DNA of 64,000 bases from Orientallactaga sibirica. Lineage: Eukaryota > Chordata > Mammalia > Rodentia > Dipodidae. Position numbers and translations under genes: made by a program. Under the pieces are notes generated by a model. The model was not told the origin of the DNA. It searched no databases and was given only the letters and a program-made list of their open reading frames with translations. This document shows positions 31,090 through 41,382 of this stretch, one piece after another. Numbering within the stretch: position 1 is the first letter of the stretch; every line of letters starts with the position of its first letter. The DNA is taken from positions 26,706,001-26,770,000 of the forward strand of contig JAEOAD010000029.1 of the NCBI GenBank assembly GCA_036365145.1. The letters are read 5' to 3'.

Positions 31090-31825
31090 TGATTTTATTT
31101 TTTTTTTTCTTGCTTTCTTCAATGACTCATCATTCAAAAGTACATTGTTTCATCTCCATATGTTTATGTATTTTCTTTAATTTCTTTGCTATTAATTTCT
31201 ACCTTTTAGTCAAATAGAATATAAGAAGTTATTTCAATTTTCCTATATTTGTTGAGACTTGCTTTGTATTCTGACATGTGATCTATTTTAGAGAAAGTTC
31301 CATAGGCTGCTGAGAAGAATGTGTGTTCTGTAGTGTTTGGGTAGACTGTTCTATAAATATCTGCTAAGTCTATTTGACCTATGATATCATTTCATCCCAA
31401 TGTTTCTCTGTTTATTTTTTGTTCAGGTGACCTTTCTATTGGTAAGAGTTGGATATGGAAGTCACCCATTATTACTTTGTTGAGGTTAATCTCTGATTTC
31501 ATATCTAGTTGAATTTGTTTATGAAATTAAGTACATCTGTGTTTGGTGAGTATATGTTTAGAATTATAACATTCTTTGATCTTCTGATTAACTTTGGTTT
31601 AATGTCTATTTTCTTTCCGACATTAGAATAGTGATACCAGCTTGTTTCCTGGTTCCATTTGCTTGGAATATCTTCTTCTATCCTTTCACCCTCAAGATGT
31701 ATCTATCTTGAAGCAGCAAAAATATGGACCTTATTTTCTGATCCATTCTGCTAGTCTGTGTCTTTTGATTGAACAATCCAGACCATTAATACTCAGGGTT
31801 ATTACTGAAAGTTGTATATTAACCC
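31090..31825 (-). pseudogene. L1 ORF2 remnant: endonuclease N-terminal region
   Basis: Start of L1 ORF2, which encodes an APE-type endonuclease that nicks target DNA. On the minus strand around 31740-31815 the frame reads VITLSINGLDCSIKRHRLAE, the characteristic ORF2 N-terminal block, then a stop. A second in-frame piece near 31640-31690 reads KKIFQANG-like residues and continues into ITILMS. Multiple stops. With the RT remnant it accounts for about 3.7 kb of ORF2 once insertions are removed, close to the usual length of about 3.8 kb. Confidence 0.85.
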
Positions 31826-32104
31826 TGTAATTTTCTTGTAATTTTGTTGATTTTATAGTGTTTGGTGTTCTCTTTGTCTTCAATTACTTCAGAATTGTTC
31901 CAGCATCATTTTTCCCTGTGCTTTCTTGTGTGTGCTTTTCCTTGTCTTCACTCTGAAGTATTCCTTCCAGTACCTGCTGTAGAGTTGGCTTGATGCTCAT
32001 AAATTCCATAAGCCTGCTTTTATCATGAAAAAATTTCTCTTTCTCCTCCAATTATGACAGACAGTTTTGCTGGGTAAAGTTGTCTGAGTTGGCACCTATG
32101 GTCT

Positions 32105-32252
32105 TGGTCTTTCAAGGTAAGGTTTCACTCTAGCCTGAGCTCACCTGGAATTCACTATGTAGTCACAGGGGCCTTGAACTCATGTCAGTCCTCTTACCTC
32201 TGCCTATCTAGTGCTGGGATTAAGGGCATGTGCCACCACACCTGCCTTTTTT
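32105..32252 (-). mobile_element. B1 SINE
   Basis: TTTCAAGGTAAGGTTTCACT to GTGCCACCACACCTGCC. Confidence 0.92.
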
Positions 32253-32313
32253 TGAAATGCATTATTTTAAGTTCTTCCAGTTTATAATCTTTCCATTAAA
32301 AATGAGCGATTAG

Positions 32314-32467
32314 AGCCAGGCATGGTGGCACACGCCTTTAATCCCAGCACTCGGCAGGCAGAGGTAGGAGGATTGCCATGAGTTCAAGGCCACCCTGAGA
32401 CTACATAGCTAATTCCAGGTCAGCCAGGACCAGAGTGAGACCAAAAAAAAAAAAAAAAAAAAAAAAA
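32314..32467 (+). mobile_element. B1 SINE
   Basis: AGCCAGGCATGGTGGCACAC to GACCAGAGTGAGACC, then 25 A; the CCTACCTC end is missing. GCGATTA occurs on both sides. Confidence 0.93.
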
Positions 32468-32704
32468 GCGATTATTCTGATGGGCATACCTTTAGACGTG
32501 ACTTGCTCTGACTTGCTCTTTCACTCCCACAGCTCTTAATGCTCTTACTGTGTTCTGTACATATGTTGTTTAACTACGATGTGACAAGGGAGTTTTCTTT
32601 TTGGCCCTATTTGGTGTTCTATGTGCCTTTGGTACCTGGGTGGGCATTTCTTTCCCTAGATTTGAGAAATTTTCTGTTCTGATTGTATTGAAAATATTTT
32701 TTAT

Positions 32705-32887
32705 TATTGTTTGTTTGTTTTTATTTTATTTTATTTTATTTTGTTTTACAAGGTAGGGTTTCACTATAGCCCAGGCTGACCTGGAATTCACTATGTAGTC
32801 TCAGGGTAACCTCAAACTCACAGCAATCCTCCTACTTTCTGCCTCCCAAGTGCTGGGATTAAAGGCATGTGCTACCACACCCAGCTT
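32705..32887 (-). mobile_element. B1 SINE
   Basis: (TTTTA)n tail, ACAAGGTAGGGTTTCACTAT to GCTACCACACCCAGC. Confidence 0.93.
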
Positions 32888-33169
32888 GAAAATATTCTTT
32901 TCCTTTCCCTTAGAGCTATTCTCCTTCTTCCATGGCCACAATTCATAGATTTGGTCTTTTCATGTCTCAAAGATCTTGTATGTTGTGTTCATACATTTTT
33001 TTTAAATTTTTTGTCCATGACTAAATGTGCCAATTTTTCTACCTTGTCTTCGAGCCCTGATAGTCTATTCTCCCCATGATCCCTTACATTGATTGAGCTT
33101 TTTATTTGACTTATTGTATTTTTCATTTGCAGCATCATTTCAGCTTGTTTTTTCTCCAGGATTTCTTTT

Positions 33170-33389
33170 TTTAATTAATTAATGATTGATTGATTGATTT
33201 GCAAGCAGAGAGAGATAGAAAAGAGACAGGCAGAGAATGGGCACACCAGGACCTCTAGCTGCTGCAAATGAACTCCAGACACATGTGCCTCTTTGTGCAT
33301 CTGGCTTTACATGGGTTCTGGGGAATCTAACCCAGGTCATCAGGCTTTGCAGGCAAGCTCCTTAATCACTGAGCCATCTCTCCAGCCCT
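33170..33389 (-). mobile_element. DIP SINE
   Basis: TTAATTAATTAATGATTGAT tail; CAGGATTTCT occurs just before (about 33158) and after (about 33394). Confidence 0.93.
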
Positions 33390-33554
33390 TCTTCAGGATT
33401 TCTATCTCTTTATTGAATTCCATTTCATAACTCCCACTGACTTCCTTATTTCATATTACTTGTTTGTTTTGCACTGGGAATTTCACCTCAGGATTTAGAT
33501 CATTGGTTGAAATATTTTTTAAATTTAGATCACCTGTCATCTTTCTCCTTTTTT

Positions 33555-33773
33555 TCTTTTTTAAATATTTATTTATTTATTTAAGAGAAAGAGAAAAAGA
33601 GGCAGATAGAGTAGAGACAGAATGGACACGCTAGGGCCTCCAGCCACTGCAAACAAACTCCAGACACATGCACCACCTTGGGCATCTGACTTACATGGGT
33701 ACTGGAGAATCAAACCTGGGTCCTTAGGCTTCACAGGCAAGCATTTGAACCACTAAGCCATCTCTCCAGCCTA
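33555..33773 (-). mobile_element. DIP SINE
   Basis: TATTTATTTATTTATTTAAG tail to CATCTCTCCAGCC. Confidence 0.93.
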
Positions 33774-33780
33774 TTGGTCT

Positions 33781-34947
33781 TTCATTGGAAGTTTTTGCAT
33801 TGTTCAAAGAGGAACTAATTTGTAGTAAGATTAAGGTGTCATTTTCTTGTGTTTGACTGATATTCAGAGCATAGGGCTGTATCCCCAGTCTTAACACTTT
33901 AGTAAAATCCTTTTTGTAACAACAGTCATTATCTAAGTAAAGGCCAAGTATGAAAAAAAAAAAGAGTGATAGATTAAAAATCACTTCTGAAGTGATAATT
34001 ATGTTAGGGAGTAAACAAACATTAGTAGTATCACATGTATCATACATTAGTCATCTAAGTATGAGAGAAAAGAAAAGGGAAAGAAAAAATACCAAAAGAA
34101 AAGTGACTGGTTTGGGATGATACAGAAAAGTAGAGGGAAGAATGTAAGTAGATGGAGATTTAGGAGCAAAAAAAAATTTAAAGGGGGGAGAGAGGATGAG
34201 GAAAATTGGGTTGAAAGTAAACTGGAGATGGGTAAAGATATACTATTAGGTAATGTGGAATAGTCCTCTCTCTCAGGAGGCTGAGGTTTGAGGAGACATT
34301 AAAACCAGACAATCGTCTATCACTCTATTTTCACAGTTGGCCTATCCCAAGATCACAACTGTTGTTACACGCAGGATTCTACTTAAATGGAAGGACTTGG
34401 GATAGGGCTTGGTCCCCGGAACACTAGTCTAACAGGAGAAACTGACATCTCAAACCTATGTTCTTTGGAAGAGGAAAATTTAAAGGGAAAAAGTAAGGAG
34501 AAAGAAGAACAAAAAAAAAAAAAAACGGAAGGAATGAAGGTTAAGAGCAGAGTGGATCTGAGCTGTTAAAATGGTATTGGCTGTTGAAGATGGAATAGGT
34601 GCAGAGCAAAAGAGCTAGATGGAGATACAGAACATGCAAGCTGACTGACCGGACTGCTGACTCTCATCTATCTCCCCCACTGGGACTTCCTCTGGAGTGG
34701 ACGGTTTCTTCCTCCCTCCTGACTCTTCCTTTGGATTACGGGACTACTGATGTTGCCCAGCTCTGTGGGTCGTACTTCAGAAGTGGAATCTCAGATCTTG
34801 CTCCTCCTCTTGGAATTCCTTCAGGGCTGTAGTTGGGAATTCTGGCCTGCCCATGTACAACTTTTGCAGAAGTCCTAAGTGGTTTTTGGTGTCTGTGTGA
34901 AGTTTCTTGGATATAGCATGGTTCCCACCTGAATGAAGGAAGGGAAG
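33781..34947. other. Possible 5'UTR of the fossil L1
   Basis: Non-SINE DNA, A/G-rich at 34060-34260 and 34480-34540. Position and orientation fit the L1 5' region, but I do not recognise the sequence. Confidence 0.35.
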
Positions 34948-35296
34948 TGTGATGGTTTGAATCAGATGTTCCCCCAGAAACTCTTGTGTTTTGAATGCTT
35001 GGTCCTCAGCTGGTAGCAGTTTGGGAGGTGAATCCTTGCTGAAGGAGGTGTGGTGTTAGGGGACAGGCTTTGAGATATCATACCCAGCTCCACATTGCCA
35101 GAGTTTTAGCTCAGTCTGCTGCTGCTGGTGTCCACCCGCTGTGGCAGAGGTGATGTCCAGCCTCTGCTCATGCCATGCTTTCCCCTGCCATCATGAAGCT
35201 TCCCCTCAAGACTGTAAGCCAAAATGAAAATCTTTCCTCCCATCAGCTGATTTTGGTTGGGTGCTTCATCCCAGCAATGAGAACGTAACTACAACA
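34948..35296 (+). mobile_element. Solo LTR of the MaLR-type family
   Basis: TGTGATGGTTTGAATCAGAT to GTAACTACAACA. GGAAG (34943-34947) and GGAGG (35297-35301) are a likely 5-bp TSD with one mismatch. Confidence 0.88.
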
Positions 35297-35605
35297 GGAG
35301 GGTTGTGAAATGCTGCTTGGTGGTGTTTCTATCCTCTGCTTCAGATGCTTCTGGTATTGCAAGGCCTGTGTTTGTGAGGAGAAGTACTCCCCCACCATTT
35401 CCACTCCCCCCAAACTGGGCTATATGTGTAGAAGGAAAAACTCTTCCCAGTAGCCGGGTCCTGCCAGGCATGCCTCTCCATCTTGATTAGCAGTGTTATC
35501 TCCTGCTTCTCCATGGAGATCTCACCTGGCTTACTAAGTTTACTTATAATTCTTGTCTTGTGAGAAAAGAACATATTGTACATTATCTTGCCACTTTTCT
35601 TTTCC

Positions 35606-36328
35606 CAAGCCTTGTTGGTGTAGTTTCTAAACCAACATATTACCCAGAAGTCAAAATAGAGTTTTTAAATTACATTTGTCTGGAGAAGGATCAGACTTGA
35701 CACAGTCAGACCCACACTTTGAGGAAAGACACAGGTTTGGGTATTGGGCAAGCACGAGGATCTGAGTTTGAAGGAGGAACAGGACCAAGATAGCTTTTTT
35801 ATAGGCAGTCAGCCAGGGACAAAGGCTCACGGAAAACAAGGTTGCCACCTTGCCTATCCTGGCTGGACTAGAACCTGTGTCTGATTCAGTTTCATTCAAG
35901 ATGGCTACAAGCAAACAAGTCAGCACTGCTTCCTGCTTCTTCAGGTTTTCCTGGGTTTAGCACACCTGTGGGCTAGCCACTCCCAAGTCAGCCTCTGGAG
36001 TCCACCAACCAATCAGATCACTCCCTTACACACGTGCGTCTGATGACAAGATTTGACCTAAATTTGATGTCTAACCCATAGAAGGGTCACATGTGTGAAT
36101 CTCTTGGCCTGCTCTTCACTGTCTTGGTCTTTGCTTCCTGGCTCCTGTTGGTAAGCTCCCCCTTTTCCCAACCTAGCTGGGAAGAGGCACAATTTCCTTT
36201 TGTCTGGGCATTTTCCTGCTTGCTCTCTACGTGTTCTTTGCTTCTGGATGTTTTCCGGTTTTATTACATGTGTGGGCTTGGCTTTTTCCTGACCCTCTAT
36301 GTGAAGGTGAAGGGCTTGTCCTCTCTTG

Positions 36329-36362
<34 letters not shown>

Positions 36363-36660
36363 ATACCCTTTGTGCCTTCCCCAGAAAGTTCTTCCCCAAA
36401 GATATGAGAATGTTCTCCATCATCCCTCCTTTCTTTTCAGCTGGTCAAGGGCTGGGGGAGCTCTTCTTCGGCTCAGGTCTTTCAACTACTCTTCTGCTAG
36501 ATCCTGATTCTCCACAAAAGAATCCTCGTAATTCATAATTTACCCTTCTTGGGGTGTGTTTTTTCAACTCATTGCTAACTCAGATAAAGACCCAAAAGTT
36601 GGGGTCCATGAATCTAGAATTTCCTGCATCTTTATAGAAGTTAATCCCTTCCTGAACCCA
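35606..36660. other. No recognised repeat except (GT)n
   Basis: About 1 kb. A 138-codon plus-strand frame (36091-36507) begins with a hydrophobic stretch that looks like a signal peptide, but it runs through the (TG)n at 36330-36362 and has no family match. CCAACCAATCAG near 36005 resembles a CCAAT element. Confidence 0.4.
36330..36362 (+). repeat. (TG)n microsatellite
   Basis: About 15 TG units. Confidence 0.97.
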
Positions 36661-36838
36661 AAATTCCTTCATCAAGTTTGATCCCCATAGCCTATATAAA
36701 TGTGTGGTGTGGTGGCACACACCTGAGATCCCAGCACTGGGGAAGCAGAGAAAGGATCTCTGGAGCTTGCTGGCCAGCCACTCTAGTTTAATAAGTGAGC
36801 TCTAGGCAATGAGAAATCTTGTATCAAAAAGTAGAAAG
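36661..36838 (+). mobile_element. B4 SINE, 5' portion
   Basis: TTTGATCCCCATAGCC (ID part) followed by GTGTGGTGGCACACACCTGA and GGAGCTTGCTGGCCAGCCAC. Its tail reappears at 37576 after four insertions. Confidence 0.8.
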
Positions 36839-36839
36839 G

Positions 36840-36995
36840 GAGCCGGGCGTGGTGGCACATGCCTTTAATCCCAGCACTCAGGAGGCAGAGGTAGGAGGAT
36901 CACCACGAGTTTGAGGCCATCCTGAAACTACATAATGAATTCCAAGTCAGCCTGTGCTAGAATGAGACCTACCTCAAAAAAAGAAAAAAAAAAAA
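36840..36995 (+). mobile_element. B1 SINE in B4
   Basis: GGAGCCGGGCGTGGTGGCAC to GACCTACCTCA plus A-tail; AAAAGTAGAAA flanks. Confidence 0.94.
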
Positions 36996-37007
36996 GTAGA
37001 AAAAAGT

Positions 37008-37170
37008 AGACCCAGGTTCGATTCCCTAGGACCCATATAAGCCTGATGCACAAGGTGGCACATATGTCTGGAGTTCATTTGCAGAAGCTGAAGGCCCTGG
37101 CACTCCCATTCTCTCTCCCTCTCTCTCCCTCCATCTCTCTCTCTCAAATAAATAAAGTAAATAAAAAATA
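37008..37170 (+). mobile_element. DIP SINE, 5' truncated
   Basis: Starts at the B box (ACCCAGGTTCGATTCCCTAG); A-box half absent. AAAAAGTAGAAAAAAGT flanks it. Confidence 0.92.
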
Positions 37171-37189
37171 AACAAACCAAAAAAAGTAG

Positions 37190-37575
37190 AAAAAAGTGGC
37201 TTTGATATTCATGACTTCACAGTGGCTAACACTACCTACTCAAGACCTGCATAATAGGAAGGAAAAAATATGACATCAAAATAGAAGAAGAGCCAAGTGT
37301 AGTGTTGCATTCTTTAATCCCAGCACTTGAGAGGCAGAGATAGAAGAATTGCTGTGAGTTGTAGGTCATTCTGGAACTACAGAGTGAGTTCTAGGTAAGC
37401 CTGGGCTAGAGTGAGACCCTACCTTGAAAACAAACAAACAAAAAATAGAAAGAGAGAAGAGAGACTAACTGGAAAGAAGGGATTCAGTGAAGGGAGGATT
37501 TGGGAGTGGGAAATGGGGGTAGTGGGAGGGTATTGTGGTTTATTGTCTGCATTTACAGAAGCTGTCAATAAAAAG
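37190..37575 (+). mobile_element. L1 3' end fragment with a B1 inside
   Basis: TTCATGACTTCACAGTGGCT, GAGAGAGACT-like block, GGTTTATTGTCTGCATTTAC and GTCAATAAAAAGTTTTT correspond to the terminal 200 bp of the L1 at 42400-42640. Confidence 0.85.
37288..37445 (+). mobile_element. B1 SINE in L1 tail
   Basis: AGCCAAGTGTAGTGTTGCAT to CCTACCTTGAAAACAAACAAAC. Confidence 0.9.
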
Positions 37576-37904
37576 TTTTTAAAAAGTGGACAGTGTACCT
37601 GAAGATGGCACCCAAGGTTTTCCTCTAGCCTCCACATGCATGTGTACACGTGCACACTCGTGCATAGACACATATGAACACACGTACACACAAAAAAAAT
37701 TCCTCAGTGAACTAGAAGTTGTCTTTCTAAGAAGCTGGATTGAAGAAAAGGAGGGATATGATCTTTAATCTTCATTGTCAATTTGACTGAACTTGGAATC
37801 ACCTAGGAAATAAAAGGTGTGAAGCACATTCCAGACAGATTTAACCTGGGAGGAAAAACCCATTTCACCCTATGGGCTGGAGAAAGCTGGGTAGTGGACA
37901 AGCA
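37542..37904 (+). repeat. Tandem duplication, copy 1 (363 bp)
   Basis: Begins ATTGTCTGCATTTACAGAAG, spans L1 tail, B4 tail and the start of an LTR, ends TAGTGGACAAGCA. Two small deletions relative to copy 2, in the LTR part. Confidence 0.95.
37576..37700 (+). mobile_element. B4 SINE, 3' tail
   Basis: GTGGACAGTGTACCTGAAGA, CCTCTAGCCTCCACATGCAT, then CA-rich sequence: the end of the B4 begun at 36661. Repeated at 37939-38063. Confidence 0.8.
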
Positions 37905-38272
37905 ATTGTCTGCATTTACAGAAGCTGTCAACAAAAAGTTTTTAAAAAGTGGACAGTGTACCTGAAGATGGCACCCAAGGTTTTCCTCTAGCCTCCACAA
38001 GCATGTGTACACATGCACACTCGTGCATAGACACATATGAACACACGTACACACAAAAAAAAATTCCTCAGTGAACTAGAAGTTGTCTTTCTAAGAAGCT
38101 GGATTGAAGAAAAGGAGGGATATGATCTTTAATCTTCATTGTCAATTTGACTGAACTTGGAATCACCTAGGAAATAAATGCTTAGGTGTGTCTGTGAGCA
38201 CATTTCCAGACAGATTTAACCTGGGAGGAAAAACCCACCTTGAATGGTGAGGGGGGCACCCTATGGGCTGGA
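37905..38272 (+). repeat. Tandem duplication, copy 2 (about 368 bp)
   Basis: Nearly identical to copy 1 through the L1 and B4 tails. It has the fuller LTR wording AATGCTTAGGTGTGTCTGTG and ACCTTGAATGGTGAGGGGGG. Confidence 0.95.
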
Positions 38273-38465
38273 GTCCAAAATGGAATGGAAAAGAAAAAAA
38301 GGAGAAAGTAAGTGGAACTCTAGCCTTCCTTTGCGTAGGCTTCCTATGGAGGCAATGTGGCCAGCTGCCCCACTTCTGCCTCCATGATCCCCCCACCCCA
38401 CCCCACCCCACCCTCTCTATACTCACTTTCTCTTTTATCTATCTTTTTCCTCCCTCACCTTCCTA
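38123..38465 (+). mobile_element. ERVL-class LTR-like repeat
   Basis: AATCTTCATTGTCAATTTGA, GGTGTGTCTGTGAGCACATT, CCTATGGGCTGGAGTCC and GGCAATGTGGCCAGCTGCC have the order of rodent/mammalian TCAACTTGACT-type LTRs. Family not assigned; the start is also in the first duplicate. Confidence 0.6.
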
Positions 38466-39493
38466 GGTACAGACTTATAACTCCCAGTGCCAGCACGGGG
38501 TTAACTTCCACAATGAGCTGTTGATCCGAGACACCTACAAGGTTTCCCCAAAACAAACAAACAAAAAAGACAGACTTCTGTCAGAGTTCTTGATGACCCA
38601 CTAAAGGTTAATGGTAAGACCCTACTGTTAGCTAATCTAGTACCAGAGGGTGCTACACGAACAACTGGGGGAAAATGTCCAACATTGGTCCAAACAACTT
38701 GCAGTCTAAGATACCTAGTAGGTAACAACCTGACGTAATGCTCATACAAGTGCAATAGTGGCAAACAGCCATGGTGGGTAACCAACTGCTTCTGATTTGG
38801 CTAATAGATCCACTCAGTGGAATGGAACTCATTGCTGGAACTGGGAAATAAGTCAAAACCAGGTACAAAAAATGAGCTCAGTCTCCAAGAGCAAGATACT
38901 GCCAAATGTGGGCTAGAAGAGAGCAACACATATAAAATTCCCTCCAAAACATAGATGGTCATCCCTTCTATCTAGTACTAACTTCTCTCTCCATTGGAAA
39001 ATTTGCTTATCTTTTTTCAGGTGGACAACAAACCTGAAGGGAGGATCAGCTAATCACACCTCACCAGGGCCCCAGCTGAAACCATAGAACAATGCAGGGG
39101 AAGGGCAAGAATACAGCGTTCATGGCGATCACGACACCAAAAAAAGGCTGAAAGAGATAAACACAGAGAACATCCAACTCCAACTAAGCCAGATATCCAG
39201 AGACACAGAGGCCCCCAAAACCTCATCAATGAAGCAGAACTAAAATGACCCCAATGTGGCTCAGGGAAATTCGCGGAAGAGGGGGCGGAAAGATTGTTAA
39301 GAGTCACAAGTTGGGGCATTATGCACAGAGACTTGGGGCCTACCCCCCCCCCCGAGAACTCTTGACTAACCTCACAATGCATGACCCACATTCCCCATTG
39401 ATGAGGGTCCCTTTGGAAGAGGGAGGACAGGGAGGAGGACAATGGAACCAATACTATGAATGTAAAATTAGAATAATATTTTTTTTAAAAAAA
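38466..39493 (+). mobile_element. L1 3'UTR of a third lineage
   Basis: GTGCAATAGTGGCAAACAGC, CAACTGCTTCTGATTTGGCT, CCAAAACCTCATCAATGAAG and final AATTAGAATAATATTTTTTT. Similar layout to, but distinct sequence from, the 41600-42640 3'UTR. Confidence 0.75.
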
Positions 39494-39507
39494 GGAAATG
39501 GCTGAAG

Positions 39508-39672
39508 AGAGTCAGGAGTGGTGGCCCACACCTTTAATCCCAGCACTCAGGAGGCAGAGGTAGGAAGATTGCCATGAGTTCAAGGCCACCCTGAGACTAC
39601 ATCGTGAATTCCAGGTCAGCCTGAGCTACAGTGAGACCCTTCCTTGAAAAAAAAAAAAAAAAAAAAAAAAAA
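39508..39672 (+). mobile_element. B1 SINE with imperfect TSD
   Basis: AGTCAGGAGTGGTGGCCCAC to AGACCCTTCCTTG plus 30 A. AAATGGCTGAAGA and AAATGCCTGAAGA flank it. Confidence 0.94.
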
Positions 39673-39782
39673 AGGAAAGAAATGCCTGAAGATTGGTGAC
39701 ACTACAAGGACAAGTAAAACAGTGAGTGTGTATCCTAGAGTTACTGTACACAGGTGGTTTTTATTTTTCTTGATTGATTTTT

Positions 39783-39976
39783 AATCTTTTTAAATTTTGT
39801 TTATTTGAGAGAGAGAGAGAGAGAATGGGCACACTAGGGCCTTCAGCCCCTGTAAATGAACTCTAGATGCATGCGCAACCTTGTGCATCTAGCTTACATG
39901 GATCCTGGGGAATCGAACCTGGGACCTTTGGCTTTGCAGGAAAACACCTTAGCCACTAAGTCATCTCTCCAGCCCT
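39783..39976 (-). mobile_element. DIP SINE
   Basis: TTTGTTTATTTGAGAGAG to AGTCATCTCTCCAGCCC. Confidence 0.93.
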
Positions 39977-40555
39977 TGCACAGGTTTTGATGGTTTGCTT
40001 CATTGTAGCAGTGTGTAAAGGAATAGTCTCTTCAGCCCAGGCAAGAGGGGCTAGCAGGGTGAAAGCTTCTAATCGGGCATGTGAGCTCTGGCCTAAACCT
40101 TCCCTGCTGTGTCTCCTAAAAACAAAGGAGGCTGTACTTCAATATCTCAGAGGTTTGTGGAGGGGCAGGGGATGCTGCTGGCAGAACCTAAGCCCAAACA
40201 GCCTCTGGTTGGAATGATGAAAGCTTTTGCTTAGGAAGTTCCATACTCCAGCCTTTCCTCTCGGAGGTTTCTCAGCAGGGTTAAGGCTCCATTTTCTCAT
40301 TCCTTTTCCTGTGTCCTCTGATCTGTGGCTCCCAAAAATTAGCACAGGAATTCCTGTGGTTGCAGAAGTGACTCACCCTTTAGGAATTAGCACAGCCTAC
40401 CCAACTGTTGCAGATGACAGCTGCAGTAAGTAGCTCTTATTATTCTTAAATCTGTCTGGTCTGGATGTGAGGCAGATGCTTGACACTGGCCACCAGACAG
40501 AATGCTAAGATTGCAAAGAGCTTCATTTTATAAAATTATAAAATTATTCATTGAA
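39977..40555. other. No recognised feature
   Basis: About 580 bp of repeat-free DNA. Frames of 68-76 codons on both strands lack motifs. Confidence 0.5.
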
Positions 40556-40715
40556 ACTGGGTGTGGTAGCACACAACTATAATCCTAATACTTGTGAGGC
40601 TGAGATAGGAAGATCGACAAAAATTCAAAGGCTAGTCCAGGCTTCCAGGTGGGTTCCAGGACAGCATGGGCTACGAAATGAGTTGCCAAAAAAATAAATA
40701 AAATAAAATAAAATA
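40556..40715 (+). mobile_element. Old B1-like SINE
   Basis: ACTGGGTGTGGTAGCACACA; central part diverged; (AAAAT)n tail at 40688-40715. Confidence 0.75.
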
Positions 40716-40721
40716 ATTACT

Positions 40722-41147
40722 TGACCCCTTTGACACTGTTGGTGGAAATGTAATCTGGTCCAGCCATTGTGGAAATCAGTGTGGAGGTTCCTGAGACAGC
40801 TAAAAATAGAGCTACCATATGACCCAGCTATAGCACTTCTAGGCATTTATCCTAAGGACTCGTCTCACTGCCTTAGAGATATTTATTTGCTCAACTATGT
40901 TTATTGTCACTCTATTCACAATAGCTAGGAAATGGAACCAGCCCTGATGTCCCTCAACTGATGAGTGGATAATGAAGATGTGGCACATTTACACAATGGA
41001 GTTCTACTCAGCAGTAAAGAAAAATGAAATTATGAAATTTGCAGGAAAAAATTGATGGATCTAGAAAAAATTATACTTAGTGAGGTAACCCAGGCCCAGA
41101 AAGCCAGAAATCATATGTTCTCTCTCATATGTGGATCCTAGCTCCAA
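40722..41147 (+). pseudogene. L1 ORF2 C-terminal fragment, frameshifted
   Basis: C-terminal cysteine-rich end of the L1 reverse transcriptase protein. One frame reads [20 protein letters not shown] and continues [18 protein letters not shown]. Near 40880-40900 an extra base shifts the frame. The TCTATTCACAATAGC and GCACATTTACACAATGGAG blocks follow, and the end QKARNHMFSLICGS stops at the TAG near 41138. Only about the last 140 residues were ever inserted, so it cannot be functional. Confidence 0.9.
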
Positions 41148-41183
41148 ATGATTGGACTTCTATGTGAGTAAAAATAAAACTCT

Positions 41184-41332
41184 AGCCAGGCGTGGTGGCG
41201 CACGCCTTTAATCCCAGCACTAGGGAGGCAGAGGTAGGAGGATCACCGAGAGTTAGAGGCCACCCTGAGACTACATAGTTAATTCCAGGTCAGCCTGGAC
41301 CACAGTGAGACCCTACCTCGCAAAACCAAAAA

Positions 41333-41367
<35 letters not shown>

Positions 41368-41382
41368 ATAGATAGATAGCAG
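41184..41382 (+). mobile_element. B1 SINE with (AAAT)n(GATA)n tail
   Basis: TAGCCAGGCGTGGTGGCGCA to CCTACCTCGCAAAACC, then about 12 AAAT units and GATAGATAG. Confidence 0.95.

Larger units (their letters stand above)
31826..33780 (-). pseudogene. L1 inter-ORF and probable ORF1 region (relic)
   Basis: Lies upstream of the ORF2 start on the same strand, where ORF1 (RNA-binding coiled-coil protein) belongs. TTGCTGGGTAAAGTTG at about 32068, TGAGAAATTTTCTGTTCTG and TTATTTGACTTATTGTATTTTTCATTTGC have the wording of antisense mammalian L1 5' halves. No long frame remains; three B1 and two DIP copies interrupt it. Confidence 0.6.
23816..35605 (-). mobile_element. Fossil near full-length L1, multiply interrupted
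   Basis: Minus-strand L1 segments resume in order after each insertion: 3' end and ORF2 C-terminus from 23816, RT region to 26690, short pieces at 26879-26965 and 29213-29997, EN start near 31825, probable ORF1/5'UTR to about 35605. Removing the insertions listed separately leaves roughly 6.5 kb, the size of a whole L1. The 5' part beyond 33.8 kb is inferred from colinearity, not recognised sequence. Confidence 0.75.

Noticed and set aside
36091..36507. 138-codon plus-strand frame with a hydrophobic, signal-peptide-like start
   Set aside because: It runs through a (TG)n microsatellite read as VCVCVC, has no splice or family evidence, and overlaps similar-length frames on both strands.
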